64,000 nucleotides of DNA from Bacteroidia bacterium (GCA_030428865.1 JAUIEK010000008.1:46764-110763); one strand, 5' to 3'. Counted from the first letter of the stretch, positions 16,036 to 25,688 are shown. Program-made: numbers and translations. The notes: generated by a model from the sequence alone, not told the origin.

Positions 16036-18177
16036 ATGGCAATTTTATCAAAAATTAGAGATCGTTCTATTGCAATGATAGCGGTTATTGGTTTAGCATT
16101 GTTTGCGTTTGTGATAGATCCCTCTAAGCTGTCAGATTTTTTTAGCTCTAGCAAAGTAAATGCTGTTGGAGAAGTAAATGGAGAAACGATTACGCGTCAA
16201 GAATTTGCTGAGGCGCTAAAGGAGTACACTACTAGGTCAAATGGTCGTGTAACCGAAATGCAGGCAGCAAAAGTTGTTTGGGACAACTTAGTTCGTCAAA
16301 AAATATATAAGGCACAGCTAGAAAATGCAGGAATTAAAGTTGGAGATGAAGACGTTTGGTTTGAAGTGATAAATTCGCCATCAATTCTTCAAAACCCAAG
16401 CTTTAAAAACGAAGCAGGACTATTTGATGAAAATAAGCTTAAACAGTTCTTAGTAGATATTAAAGAAAATGATCAAGCGCTTTACAATTCTTGGCAATTA
16501 TACTTAAATCAAATAAAAGAGAATTTAGAAAATACTACTTATAATGATTTAATTGCTGCAGGTATAGGTGCTTCTTTAGCTGAAGGAAAATTTCAGTATT
16601 ATTCAGATAACACTAAGATCAATGCAGATTATGTGTACTTACCTTATTCTTCAATTCCAGATAGCTTAGTAACAGTTACAAAATCAGAAATTGAAACCTA
16701 TATTAAAGAACATGCTTCCCAATATGAAACAGAAGCAACACGAAGCATATCTTACGTGAAATTTGAAGTAGAGCCATCTGCTAAAGATGAAGAAGCTTTA
16801 AAGCAAGAAGTTGAAGGATTGTTACAAGACAGAAAAGTTTTCAATAACGTAACAAAACGTGAGGAAACATTAATAGGTTTTAAAAACACTTCCGATTACG
16901 ATACATTTTTTGAAGAAAATGAATCTGCTATACAAGCAAACAATAGCTTTTTATTTAAAAACTCAATTCCTGCCCCAATATCTAATGATATTGTAGAAGG
17001 AAAAGAGGGAGATGTTTTTGGACCATACAAAGAAGGTAATTACTTTAAACTTGCTAAAATTAGAGAGATTAAGCGTTTGCCAGATTCCGCAAAAGCAAGT
17101 CATATATTAATTCCTTTTGTAGGCGCATTAAGAGCAGGAGCAGATATTGAAAGAACGGAAGCAGAAGCAAAGCAATTTGTGGATAGTTTATATACAGTTT
17201 TAAAAAGAAACAGAAGTAACTTTTCGAATTTTGCTAAAGAGTATTCTTCTGATACAGGTTCAAAAGAAAAAGGAGGATTTTATGATTGGTTTGGATACAA
17301 TAGGATGACTCCTGAGTTTCGTGATTTTGTTTTCGAAAATAAAACAGGAGACATGAGTGTAGTGAAGACACCATTTGGTTATCATATCATAAAAATTGAT
17401 GGTCAAAAGAATATGCAGCGAGCATACAAGCTAGCTATTTTTGCTCGTCAAATTGAAGCTTCTGAAGAAACAGAGAACCTTATTTTTAGAGAAGCAGAAC
17501 AATTTGCTCTAGATATTTCTAACGGGAAAGAATTTACAGCCGTAGCTAAAGAAAAAAACCAATCAGTAAGACCTGTTGTAGGATTAAAAGTGTTAGATGA
17601 AAATATTCCTGGTGTAGGTAACCAGAGACAAATTGTTACCTGGGCTTTTAAAGAAGATACAAAACCAGGTAGCTTTAAGCGTTTTGATATAGAAAAAGGT
17701 TTTGTAGTTGCTATGCTTACTAAGATCACTCAAAAAGGGCTACAATCTCCGGCTCAGGTTATGAACCAAGTTAAACCTATTTTAGTTAAAGAAAAGAAAG
17801 CTAGTATTTTAGCTGGGAAATTGAGTGGAGAGTCACTTGAGGCAATTGCTACAGCGAATAATACAAATGTTAGAAAAGCAAGTAATGTAAATGTAAAATC
17901 GCCTACTATTGCAGGAGTAGGTAATGAACCAAAGGTAGTTGGAGCAATGTATTATGCCGCTTTAAATCAACTTAATACAAGCGTAGTAGGAGAAAAAGGA
18001 GTATTTGCTTTCTCAGTAACGTCTAGAGAAGAACCAACAGCATTGCCGAACTATGAAACTACTAGAGATAGAATTGCATCTAGTAGACAAAGCCAGACAT
18101 TTAAGATGTATGAGGCAATAAAAAATGCTTCAGATATAGAAGATAACAGGGCTGTTTATTATGGAATCGAAAACTAA
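16036..18177 (+). CDS. PpiD-like peptidylprolyl isomerase/foldase
   Basis: 713 residues. One N-terminal transmembrane helix (residues 11-30, SIAMIAVIGLALFAFVID) anchors a SurA-N-like chaperone domain, with a parvulin PPIase domain at about residues 345-450 (AKASHILIPFV, then GGFYDWFGYNRMTPEFRDFVF and TPFGYHIIKI). It probably assists folding of outer membrane proteins in the periplasm, consistent with the upstream OMP and Lpt genes. A TATCTTCG box lies in the 113-nt gap, so it may have its own promoter as well. Confidence 0.9.
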   Translation: MAILSKIRDRSIAMIAVIGLALFAFVIDPSKLSDFFSSSKVNAVGEVNGETITRQEFAEALKEYTTRSNGRVTEMQAAKVVWDNLVRQKIYKAQLENAGIKVGDEDVWFEVINSPSILQNPSFKNEAGLFDENKLKQFLVDIKENDQALYNSWQLYLNQIKENLENTTYNDLIAAGIGASLAEGKFQYYSDNTKINADYVYLPYSSIPDSLVTVTKSEIETYIKEHASQYETEATRSISYVKFEVEPSAKDEEALKQEVEGLLQDRKVFNNVTKREETLIGFKNTSDYDTFFEENESAIQANNSFLFKNSIPAPISNDIVEGKEGDVFGPYKEGNYFKLAKIREIKRLPDSAKASHILIPFVGALRAGADIERTEAEAKQFVDSLYTVLKRNRSNFSNFAKEYSSDTGSKEKGGFYDWFGYNRMTPEFRDFVFENKTGDMSVVKTPFGYHIIKIDGQKNMQRAYKLAIFARQIEASEETENLIFREAEQFALDISNGKEFTAVAKEKNQSVRPVVGLKVLDENIPGVGNQRQIVTWAFKEDTKPGSFKRFDIEKGFVVAMLTKITQKGLQSPAQVMNQVKPILVKEKKASILAGKLSGESLEAIATANNTNVRKASNVNVKSPTIAGVGNEPKVVGAMYYAALNQLNTSVVGEKGVFAFSVTSREEPTALPNYETTRDRIASSRQSQTFKMYEAIKNASDIEDNRAVYYGIEN

Positions 18178-18195
18178 TTAAGTAAGTAAATAAAA

Positions 18196-18231
18196 TAAAA
18201 AGGGTTGCTTAAGCAACCCTTTTTATTTTTA
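18196..18231. terminator. Bidirectional terminator between ppiD-like gene and rho
   Basis: Perfect stem AAAAAGGGTTGC/GCAACCCTTTTT around TTAA, with T-tracts on both strands, between two convergent genes. Confidence 0.9.
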
Positions 18232-18248
18232 TAAGTTTATTTATTTGA

Positions 18249-19817
18249 CTAACCATTCATTGATATTAAGAACTCTTCGTTACTTCTAGAGAACTTAATT
18301 TTCTCGTTTATAAATTCCATTGCTTCAATTGGGTTCATATCTGCTAAGTATTTACGAAGCACCCACATACGTTGTACGGTTTTATCATCTAATAATAAAT
18401 CATCTCTACGAGTGCTTGATTTGATCAAATCAATTGCAGGATAAATTCGTCTGTTAGCAATATTTCTTTCTAACTGAAGCTCCATATTACCCGTTCCTTT
18501 AAACTCTTCAAAGATTACCTCATCCATTTTAGAGCCAGTTTCAGTAAGTGCTGTGGCAATAATTGTTAAAGAACCACCATTTTCAATATTTCTAGCAGCA
18601 CCAAAGAATCGCTTTGGTTTGTGTAGCGCATTGGCATCAATACCTCCAGAAAGAATTTTTCCAGAAGCAGGAGCAACCGTATTGTATGCTCTTGCCAAAC
18701 GTGTAATCGAATCTAATAAGATAACTACATCATGACCCGATTCAACCAAGCGTTTTGCTTTTTCTAACACAATATTGGCAACTCGTACGTGTTTTTCTGC
18801 AGGCTCATCAAAAGTAGAAGCCACAACTTCACCACGAACACTACGTTGCATATCTGTTACTTCCTCTGGTCTTTCATCAATTAGTAACACAATTTGATAA
18901 ACCTCTGGATGATTTGCAGCAATAGAGTTTGCAATATCTTTTAAAAGCATTGTTTTACCTGTCTTTGGTTGAGCAACAATCATACCTCTTTGCCCTTTTC
19001 CAATAGGAGAAAATAAATCTATAATTCGTGTAGAAAGACTATTGCTTTTATCAGCCAGATTAAATTTTTCATCAGGAAACAATGGAGTAAGATGCTCAAA
19101 AGAAACGCGATCTCTAACAATATTTGGGTTTAAACCATTTATTTTAGAGACTTTAATTAAAGGGAAGTATTTTTCGCCTTCTTTAGGAGGCCTCACATTT
19201 CCTCTTACAGTATCTCCTGTTTTTAACCCAAACAATTTAATTTGAGATTGAGAAACATAAATGTCATCAGGAGAGCTTAAATAATTGTAATCAGAAGATC
19301 GTAAAAAGCCATATCCGTCAGGCATCATTTCTAACACTCCTTCACTTTCTATAATTCCATCAAATTCAAAGTCAGGATCTTTGTAACGACTATTGTTTTT
19401 TTGATTTCTATGATTTTTATTTCGATTCTTTTGATGATTATTTTGGCTTGTTTTATTCTGCCTTTTCTCAGTAGTTTTTTCTTGCTCAGAAGATTCCTCT
19501 TTCTTTGCAATAGGTTTTACCTCTTTTTTACTAGAGTCATTAGTAACTACTTCATTTTTGGTCTCAGTTGCCTTTAAAGAGTTGTTACTCTCAGAAGTTT
19601 TTTTAGTGACTCTTTTTCTTTTTAACTTCTCTTGTGTTTTCTCTGATTTCTCAGAGGCTGATGAAGAATTCTTAGACGGAGTTACAGATTGTTTGTCTAG
19701 AATTTTATAAACTAAATCTAGTTTTTTTAGTTGACTTGTTTTGGTAATACTCAAGCCTTTTGCAATCTCATGCAACTCAGCAAGAGTTTTTGCTTTAAGT
19801 TCTGATATTTCAAACAT
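18249..19817 (-). CDS. rho: Transcription termination factor Rho
   Basis: 522 residues. Hexameric RNA-dependent ATPase/helicase. A SAP-like Rho_N domain (about residues 5-45) is followed by a long charged, low-complexity Lys/Ser/Asn-rich insertion (about 46-150) that is typical of Bacteroidetes Rho and absent from E. coli. The RNA-binding CSD ([15 protein letters not shown]) spans about 155-225. Walker A lies in [14 protein letters not shown] and Walker B in [17 protein letters not shown]. Complete at both ends. Confidence 0.97.
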   Translation of the reverse strand: MFEISELKAKTLAELHEIAKGLSITKTSQLKKLDLVYKILDKQSVTPSKNSSSASEKSEKTQEKLKRKRVTKKTSESNNSLKATETKNEVVTNDSSKKEVKPIAKKEESSEQEKTTEKRQNKTSQNNHQKNRNKNHRNQKNNSRYKDPDFEFDGIIESEGVLEMMPDGYGFLRSSDYNYLSSPDDIYVSQSQIKLFGLKTGDTVRGNVRPPKEGEKYFPLIKVSKINGLNPNIVRDRVSFEHLTPLFPDEKFNLADKSNSLSTRIIDLFSPIGKGQRGMIVAQPKTGKTMLLKDIANSIAANHPEVYQIVLLIDERPEEVTDMQRSVRGEVVASTFDEPAEKHVRVANIVLEKAKRLVESGHDVVILLDSITRLARAYNTVAPASGKILSGGIDANALHKPKRFFGAARNIENGGSLTIIATALTETGSKMDEVIFEEFKGTGNMELQLERNIANRRIYPAIDLIKSSTRRDDLLLDDKTVQRMWVLRKYLADMNPIEAMEFINEKIKFSRSNEEFLISMNG

Positions 19818-19982
19818 GTAAGAAATTGATTGTCTTAAATTATTAAGTTTGTTTTGTGAAATTTTATGATTGAATGTTGTTTGTTGGTAGCAAACAACAT
19901 ATGCTGTGCGCGGTTACATTCAGTAGCAAATATATACAATTATTTTAATTAACTAAACATTCTTTTTTCGAAAAGAAAATTT

Positions 19983-19990
19983 TACTTTTG
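19983..19990 (+). promoter_or_regulatory. Promoter -7 box for the DUF4293 gene
   Basis: TACTTTTG, 18 bp before the ATG, matching TAnnTTTG. Confidence 0.55.
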
Positions 19991-20008
19991 CTCTAGCTTT
20001 TACACGGT

Positions 20009-20443
20009 ATGATCCAGAGAATACAGTCAATTTATTTATTAGTAGTTTTTTTGCTTTTAGGAGTTGTATCAAACTTAGTAAGTTTATGGACTGTAAATAA
20101 TAATGTTTCGCAAACATTATTGGATTTATTAAAAGGAGAAGAGATTCTCTTAAAAACAGTAACTATATCATATTATATGGGTTCTTTGCTAGCACTACTA
20201 GCAATTTTTCTATTTAAGAATAGACAGTTACAGTTTGTGTTAGGGCGTGTTAATATTTTGATTAATCTTTTTTTAGTAGGTGCGTTGATATATCTATCAC
20301 TAAATTTACCTGGAGAAACGGTTGTTTCTGAGAAAGGTATTGGGATGTTCTTACCTGTTGTGGCTATTTTGTTTTTAGTTTTGGCAAACAAGGCTATCAA
20401 GAAGGATGAAGATCTTGTAAAATCTGTAGATAGGTTACGATAA
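20009..20443 (+). CDS. DUF4293 membrane protein
   Basis: 144 residues. Starts MIQRIQSIYLLVVFLLLG, the hallmark of the DUF4293 family, and has four hydrophobic helices (about residues 7-27, 52-68, 76-96, 113-130) with a charged C-terminal tail. Inner membrane protein of unknown function, found beside rho in many flavobacteria, as here in divergent orientation. It has its own TACTTTTG box and a terminator directly after it. Confidence 0.88.
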   Translation: MIQRIQSIYLLVVFLLLGVVSNLVSLWTVNNNVSQTLLDLLKGEEILLKTVTISYYMGSLLALLAIFLFKNRQLQFVLGRVNILINLFLVGALIYLSLNLPGETVVSEKGIGMFLPVVAILFLVLANKAIKKDEDLVKSVDRLR

Positions 20444-20469
20444 ACCTCACATCTTAGTATATTTAGTGC

Positions 20470-20502
20470 GAAAAAGCCGAAATGAAAATTTCGGCTTTTT
20501 TA
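20470..20502 (+). terminator. Terminator after the DUF4293 gene
   Basis: GCCGAAAT/ATTTCGGC stem with a GAAA loop and T-run. Confidence 0.85.
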
Positions 20503-20560
20503 ATGGTAAAAATTTAAGTAAAATGTAAAATATTGTATATTAACTAGTTATTAACCAAAA

Positions 20561-20636
20561 ATAGGGAAAACTCACGGTTTTCAGTGAGGGCAAAATTTCA
20601 CTGAAAATGGGTATTGTGAGAGTAATTTTCCCTATC
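20561..20636. repeat. Nested inverted repeats before the response regulator
   Basis: Outer arms ATAGGGAAAA (20561-20570) and TTTTCCCTAT (20627-20636) are exact complements. Inside them TTTTCAGTGA (20578-20587) and TCACTGAAAA (about 20598-20607) are a second exact pair. The whole block lies directly upstream of the -7 box. Confidence 0.65.
20571..20616 (+). promoter_or_regulatory. Two-box regulatory element, copy A
   Basis: CTCACGGTTTTCAG, 11 nt, then TTTCACTGAAAATGGGTATTG; total 46 nt, same length and box spacing as copy B at 10156-10201. It ends 20 bp before the TACATTTG box. Confidence 0.65.
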
Positions 20637-20644
20637 TACATTTG
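20637..20644 (+). promoter_or_regulatory. Promoter -7 box of the response regulator gene
   Basis: TACATTTG, 10 bp before the preferred ATG at 20655, which implies an extremely short 5' leader. Confidence 0.6.
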
Positions 20645-20654
20645 TACAAGTTCA

Positions 20655-21317
20655 ATGAGAAAAAAAATAAAAGTTCACATAGCGGACGATCATAAGATTT
20701 TAATTGAAGGAGTTGTCGCTGTAATAAATACCGATGAAGAGGTAGAGGTTGAAGGTTTTTCTTTAACAGGAGAGGACGTTCTTAAATGGGCAAAGAAAAA
20801 GAATACTGCCGACATCTTAATACTAGACATTAACATGCCAGTATACGATGGAGTTACAGTATTACGAAAACTGAAAGAAAAAGAGAGTAAGCTAAAAGTT
20901 ATTGTTCTTTCAAGTTATGATGATATAAGTTTTGTTCAGAATATTTTAAAGTTAGGAGCAAAAGGCTTTGTTAATAAAAGTAGTGCAGGCGAGCATATTT
21001 TAAAAGCAATTAAAGCTGTTTATAGAGGTGAAAAATACTTTAGTGACGGAATTAAAGATGATCTCTTAAAAGTGTTTACAGGTCAAGAAGTAGATGAAGG
21101 AGAAAAACCAGAAACAGCAGCAATTCTTGATTTAACACGAAGAGAAATAGATGTGCTTAAGTTAATTGTAAAAGAATATAGCACTGCCGATATATCAAAG
21201 ATTTTGAAATTAAGTACGAATACAGTAGAAACATATAGAAAAAATTTATTAAAAAAAACAAAATCAAAAAATGCAGTAGGTTTAGCAGTATTTGCTGTGA
21301 GCAACAATATTATTTAA
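20655..21317 (+). CDS. NarL/LuxR-type response regulator
   Basis: 220 residues from the ATG at 20655 (MRKKIKVHIADDHK). The upstream in-frame start would lie inside the promoter, so it is rejected. Receiver domain in residues 1-125 with acidic pocket DD (11-12), phospho-acceptor Asp58 in ILDINMP and the conserved Lys in GAKGFVNK. The C-terminal LuxR-type HTH spans about 157-215 (LTRREIDVLKLIVKEYSTADISKILKLSTNTVETY). The partner is very likely the TPR histidine kinase 1.3 kb downstream. The palindromic element before it suggests autoregulation. Confidence 0.93.
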   Translation: MRKKIKVHIADDHKILIEGVVAVINTDEEVEVEGFSLTGEDVLKWAKKKNTADILILDINMPVYDGVTVLRKLKEKESKLKVIVLSSYDDISFVQNILKLGAKGFVNKSSAGEHILKAIKAVYRGEKYFSDGIKDDLLKVFTGQEVDEGEKPETAAILDLTRREIDVLKLIVKEYSTADISKILKLSTNTVETYRKNLLKKTKSKNAVGLAVFAVSNNII

Positions 21318-21442
21318 TACCCCCTCACTATTCTTCATATTTGTAGTAGGATATTATTTAAATACTTTTCATCACACACACATCGTTGTTTCCAGCAGCT
21401 GCTTGCCTGCAGCTATAAAAATAATCACTAAATACATATTTT

Positions 21443-22192
21443 ATGAAAACAAGTAAATGTCCCCCAATTATTATTGTTATTGCTATTTTATTCTTAGCAT
21501 CTTGTTCTAAGAATGACAATACTTTAGACCTTCAAAGTGATGATTTACTACAAACGTACGAGCTGAAAAAAACAGTTGATGGGTCTTATTATTTAGACTA
21601 TAAATTAAGTAAAGCTACATCAAGCGCCATTTTAGATGCTAAAAACAACGTTAATAACATTATGTTGTACCCTTCAAAAGAAGTTAAAGATCAAAACTAT
21701 ACCGAAGATCTAGGTTCTTTTAATCATTACGATCTTCTAAAAATACAGTTTAATGATACACAGAATGACAAAGTTACCACTCTTATAGTTAAAGACGATA
21801 ACATACAGTTGAATCGTTCTGAAAGTAACGAATTCCTAGAAAATTATGATTTTAAAAACAATGGAGATGGTACTTATACTTTAGATTTTGTAGTTATACC
21901 AGAAACAACTGTTTTATTTGAATATAACGAAGAGTACGAATCGTATGACATTCGATTATCTAGTGGCGGTAATACAAACTCTGAGATAACATACTCTCGT
22001 ACATTTACTACAGACGAAAATGGCTACTTACGAATTGCTTTTGTTACTAGGTACAATAGTGAACTTAATAAAGAAGTTGGAGGTTTGAAAAAATCTTCTT
22101 ATGAGGAAGAAGATAGGAAACCAGAGCTTATTATAGTTGATCCTGGTGTGAAAATAGATGGTATCGAAGTAGTTACTGATACTGAGTTTTAA
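21443..22192 (+). CDS. Lipoprotein of unknown function in the two-component locus
   Basis: 249 residues with a lipoprotein signal (ILFLASCSKND, Cys about 21). The mature part shows two similar beta-rich halves, each starting with a stretch like LLQTYELKKTVDGSYYLDYKLS and ENYDFKNNGDGTYTLDFVV, so it may be an internal duplication. No recognised family. It sits between the response regulator and its likely kinase, so a role as sensor accessory or target gene is inferred. Preceded by a leader of about 100 nt. Confidence 0.75.
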   Translation: MKTSKCPPIIIVIAILFLASCSKNDNTLDLQSDDLLQTYELKKTVDGSYYLDYKLSKATSSAILDAKNNVNNIMLYPSKEVKDQNYTEDLGSFNHYDLLKIQFNDTQNDKVTTLIVKDDNIQLNRSESNEFLENYDFKNNGDGTYTLDFVVIPETTVLFEYNEEYESYDIRLSSGGNTNSEITYSRTFTTDENGYLRIAFVTRYNSELNKEVGGLKKSSYEEEDRKPELIIVDPGVKIDGIEVVTDTEF

Positions 22193-22620
22193 CCTTATTG
22201 AAAAATATTAGATAAGAAAAAGCACGTAAACAACAACAAACAATGAAAAAAGTAAAGAACCTGTGTTATATTTTTTTCGTATAGCATATTGGTAAAAGTA
22301 ATTGAGTGCAAAATTCAAAGTCTTTACTTTTTCTATCGTCTTTATTTTTTCCTATCGAAAGATGGTTAATATACAAATTCATACTTTCCCTTTCCACTAG
22401 CAAAACAAGGAGCTGTTAACGGAAATTTTCTACAAGAAAATTTAGTAGTACTAAGTCTGTAAAGAATCACCCACATGATACAAAGATATGTAGGAAAGAG
22501 ATCTTAGGAGTGTAAGAAAATAGTATAATATATGTTAGCATTTTTAGTTACAATTGAATATACATGCCAAGATTGTTATTTTTGTTTATAAATTTGAGAC
22601 TCTTAACCACTTTAAATTAA
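22193..22620. other. Intergenic region before the histidine kinase gene
   Basis: 428 nt. It contains an 8-bp hairpin AAATTTTC/GAAAATTT at 22423-22443, a 13-codon frame at 22243-22284 starting MKKVKNLCYIFFV that looks like a truncated signal peptide, and a TATTTTTG box at 22577-22584 that could drive the kinase gene. No supported gene otherwise. Confidence 0.5.
22577..22584 (+). promoter_or_regulatory. Possible promoter -7 box of the kinase gene
   Basis: TATTTTTG, 36 bp before the ATG; fits TAnnTTTG. Confidence 0.45.
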
Positions 22621-24408
22621 ATGAGTATACGTTTATTAAAAATCTTTTTTTTTGTAACAGTATGTAACTTTATCAATCAGAATTCGTACAATAAATATAA
22701 CCAGAGAGGCCCATCTCAATTTAGAGATGGTTCTTTTTTATATATAAAAGACAGCCTTCCTTTTCAAAAAGAATATGAGATAATAGATAGTCTTTTTAAA
22801 GAACATAAGGAGTATGGAATGGCTTTAGAAAAAGTATTGATTTTATACGCTACGGTAAAAGATGATCCTGAACTACGGTTTCAATCAGCACTTCAAATAG
22901 GAAATATTTATGGGAAAACAAATAACTTTAAAAGATCATTAGATTTTTATAAAAAAGCGCTGGAAATACTAACCTCTATAAAAGATATAGATAATTTTAA
23001 TTTTAATAGTGAATCTAGTGAGCAATATGCAGAAACATTTCTTAGATTAGGTGGTGCTTATCAGCGACTCAATATTAGAGATAGTGCTATGCTATATTAT
23101 AAAGAGATAGAAAATATAGACGCTCTTAGTAAAAAAGTTTTGAGTTATAAGGCAATGGCTTACACCAATATTTCAGCAATTCTTCAACTGGACTCTCTTT
23201 ATTCAGATGCAATCAAATTTTCTATAAAATCTTTAGAGATGCATAAACAGAATAAAGATATGTTAAATCAGGCATCGGCGCTAAATAATTTAGGAAGTAT
23301 ATATTTATCTCAAGGAGATTTTGAAAAGGCAAAACAACAATATTTAGACGGAATTGAGTTAATTAAAGAAGATAATTCGCATAATGCAGTGCGCTTCAAA
23401 GCAAGTTTATATGCCAATTTAGCGTGGGCCATGCGAAACTTAAAAGAATATAAGGCCTATGATGCTTTAGAAGATTCATATCTGATTAAAGACCGGCTAA
23501 AAGACAAAGAGATACAGCAAATTGTAGAAACGGTAACAAAAAAACATAATGTAGAGGCAGTTAAAAAACAAGCACAGGTAGAAGCAGCCATTGCTTCTAG
23601 AAGAACATGGGCTATTGCTGGAGGTAGTACACTAGCAATTTTAGCCTTGCTATTTTTTGTTAATTATTATAAGCTAAAACAAAAGAACTTAGCACTTAAA
23701 CTACGCCAAAAAGAAGCCGACCAAGAAAGAAAAATTAGTAAGCTAAGAGAAGAATCTCAAACACGTATTTTAAATGCTATTTTAGATGGTAGAGAAGCCG
23801 AAAGAAAGGAAGTTGCCGAAATATTACATGATAATGTAAGCGCACTTTTGTCTTCTGCAAATTTGCATATACAAGCGTGTAAAACACATTTTAATGGAGA
23901 AACTCCTCCTGAAGTTGGCAAAACCCAAGTAATTATCAATGAGGCGTCTCAAAAAATTAGAGATTTATCGCACACATTAGTATCTTCTATTCTCTTAAAA
24001 TTTGGATTAAGTCATGCCATTAGAGACATGATAGAGAAATATGAAAACTCTCAGCTTCATATACATTCAAGCATAGATAAGTTACCTAGATATAATGAAA
24101 AGTTTGAAATAAAAATATACAACATTATTCAAGAACTATTCAATAATATCATTAAACACAGTAAGGCATCTAAAGTAGGGGTAGATATTTTTGAGGCTAA
24201 GAAAAGAGTGTTTATTAAGATAACAGATAATGGAGTAGGTTTTGACGCATCAACTATTGCTAAAAAAGAAGGTGTTGGAATTAATCAAATTAATGCCAGA
24301 GTTTATATGATGAATGGAAAGTTTGATATTGATTCAAAAATTAATCAAGGAACAACTATTGAGGTTATGCTACCAGTTGTGCCTAGAAATCAAAAAACTA
24401 CTGCTTAG
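22621..24408 (+). CDS. TPR-containing sensor histidine kinase (HisKA_3 type)
   Basis: 595 residues. A short N-terminal hydrophobic segment is followed by TPR repeats at about residues 60-290 in the periplasm. One transmembrane helix at 329-348 (WAIAGGSTLAILALLFFVNYY) leads to a coiled-coil stretch. The HisKA_3 dimerisation domain has phospho-acceptor His403 in AEILHDNVSAL. The HATPase domain shows N box NIIQELFNNIIKHSKAS (501-517), DNGVGF (537-) and GVGINQI (551-). This kinase class pairs with NarL/LuxR regulators, here the gene at 20.6 kb. Confidence 0.93.
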   Translation: MSIRLLKIFFFVTVCNFINQNSYNKYNQRGPSQFRDGSFLYIKDSLPFQKEYEIIDSLFKEHKEYGMALEKVLILYATVKDDPELRFQSALQIGNIYGKTNNFKRSLDFYKKALEILTSIKDIDNFNFNSESSEQYAETFLRLGGAYQRLNIRDSAMLYYKEIENIDALSKKVLSYKAMAYTNISAILQLDSLYSDAIKFSIKSLEMHKQNKDMLNQASALNNLGSIYLSQGDFEKAKQQYLDGIELIKEDNSHNAVRFKASLYANLAWAMRNLKEYKAYDALEDSYLIKDRLKDKEIQQIVETVTKKHNVEAVKKQAQVEAAIASRRTWAIAGGSTLAILALLFFVNYYKLKQKNLALKLRQKEADQERKISKLREESQTRILNAILDGREAERKEVAEILHDNVSALLSSANLHIQACKTHFNGETPPEVGKTQVIINEASQKIRDLSHTLVSSILLKFGLSHAIRDMIEKYENSQLHIHSSIDKLPRYNEKFEIKIYNIIQELFNNIIKHSKASKVGVDIFEAKKRVFIKITDNGVGFDASTIAKKEGVGINQINARVYMMNGKFDIDSKINQGTTIEVMLPVVPRNQKTTA

Positions 24409-24892
24409 CTAATTCTATCACTTCCATATTTTTAATCTCTCCGTTATCCAAACAAAAACGAAGCATCGTTCTTACTTTATGAAAACCATGTTTGCCTGCT
24501 GCTCCAGGATTTAAGTGAAGCAAATCATTTTTCTTATCATAGATAACTTTAAGAATGTGAGAGTGCCCACAGATAAATAACTGCGGACGAATTTCTTGTA
24601 GTCGTTCTTTAATTCTTGGGTAATATTTGTTAGGATATCCGCCAATATGTGTCATCCAAACGGTTACATTTTCTACAGTAAACTGTTGGTCTAACGGGAA
24701 CTCGGCTCTAATATCTTTTCCGTCAATATTGCCAAAAACAGCTCTTAAAGGCTTTATGTTTTTTATGCAATCGGTTACAGTAACAGAGCCAATATCACCC
24801 GCATGCCAAACTTCATCAGCTTGATGTACAAACTTTAAAATTTGCTCATCAATAAAGCTGTGCGTATCTGAAAGGAGTAAGATTTTCTTCAC
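24398..24892 (-). CDS. YfcE/MJ0936-type metallophosphoesterase
   Basis: 164 residues using the GTG start at 24892 (VKKILLLSDTHS), which puts the first metal motif at the N-terminus; the longer ATG reading adds a stretch unlike the family. Metal-binding motifs of the calcineurin-like fold: SDTH, HAGDIGS, FGNID and ICGHSH. Probably a cytoplasmic phosphodiesterase acting on small phosphodiesters; the substrate is unknown. It overlaps the kinase gene's 3' end by 11 nt in convergent orientation and lies back to back with truA. Confidence 0.9.
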   Translation of the reverse strand: MKKILLLSDTHSFIDEQILKFVHQADEVWHAGDIGSVTVTDCIKNIKPLRAVFGNIDGKDIRAEFPLDQQFTVENVTVWMTHIGGYPNKYYPRIKERLQEIRPQLFICGHSHILKVIYDKKNDLLHLNPGAAGKHGFHKVRTMLRFCLDNGEIKNMEVIELAKQ

Positions 24893-24953
24893 AAAGCGAA
24901 AGTACAAAGAACCCGATAAAAATCCGTAATTTTGAGGCACTACAAAACTTGAA

Positions 24954-25688
24954 TTGTTGCGGTATTTTATAGAGATTTCTTATAAAGGGACAAATTATCA
25001 TGGTTGGCAAATTCAACCAGAAGCAATCAGTATTCAGGAAGAAATTAACAAAGCAATATCTACTATTTTACAAGAGAAAATAGAAGTTGTAGGAGCGGGC
25101 AGAACAGATTCTGGTGTGCATGCAGAACAGATGTTTGCACATTTTGATTCGTCAGTTTCTGTAGATAATAATCACTTGCATAAATTCAATGCAATTTTGC
25201 CAGACGATATTGTTTTAAAAAAATGTTTTTTGGTGCATAATGATGCTCATGCAAGGTTTGATGCTATAGAAAGAAGTTATGAATACAGAATATATTTAGG
25301 AAGAGATCCTTTTTTGTTAGAAACTACCTGGCAGTTTTATCATCAAGCTCCTGATGTTAAAAAAATGAATGAAGCTGCTAACATATTGATGGATTATACA
25401 GATTTTGAATGCTTTTCTAAAGTGAAAACTGATGTAAAAACATTTGAATGTAAAATTTCTAAAGCCTTTTGGAAGCAAGAAGGAAATCACTTAATTTTTT
25501 GCATTTCTGCAGACAGATTTTTAAGAAATATGGTTCGAGCTATTGTAGGAACTTTGTTAGATGTAGGGTTTGAAAAAATAGATTTAGCGCAATTCAAATC
25601 AATTATAGAAAGTCAAAAAAGGAGTAAGGCAGGTGCATCGGTTCCTGCAAAAGGATTATTTTTAACAGGAGTTAAATACAATTTTTAA
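24954..25688 (+). CDS. truA: tRNA pseudouridine synthase TruA
   Basis: 244 residues. TruA makes pseudouridine at tRNA positions 38-40. The catalytic aspartate lies in GAGRTDSGVHAEQ (about Asp52). Other family motifs are YFIEISYKGTNYHGWQ and FDAIERSYEYRI, and RFLRNMVRAIVGTL near the C-terminus. There is no ATG: the gene must start with one of two consecutive TTG codons (24954 or 24957). The stop overlaps the next gene by 1 nt (TAATG). Confidence 0.94.
   Translation: MLRYFIEISYKGTNYHGWQIQPEAISIQEEINKAISTILQEKIEVVGAGRTDSGVHAEQMFAHFDSSVSVDNNHLHKFNAILPDDIVLKKCFLVHNDAHARFDAIERSYEYRIYLGRDPFLLETTWQFYHQAPDVKKMNEAANILMDYTDFECFSKVKTDVKTFECKISKAFWKQEGNHLIFCISADRFLRNMVRAIVGTLLDVGFEKIDLAQFKSIIESQKRSKAGASVPAKGLFLTGVKYNF

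Noticed and set aside
22243..22284. 13-codon frame MKKVKNLCYIFFV
   Set aside because: Looks like a truncated signal peptide, but nothing follows in any frame and there is no promoter box; likely chance or a remnant.
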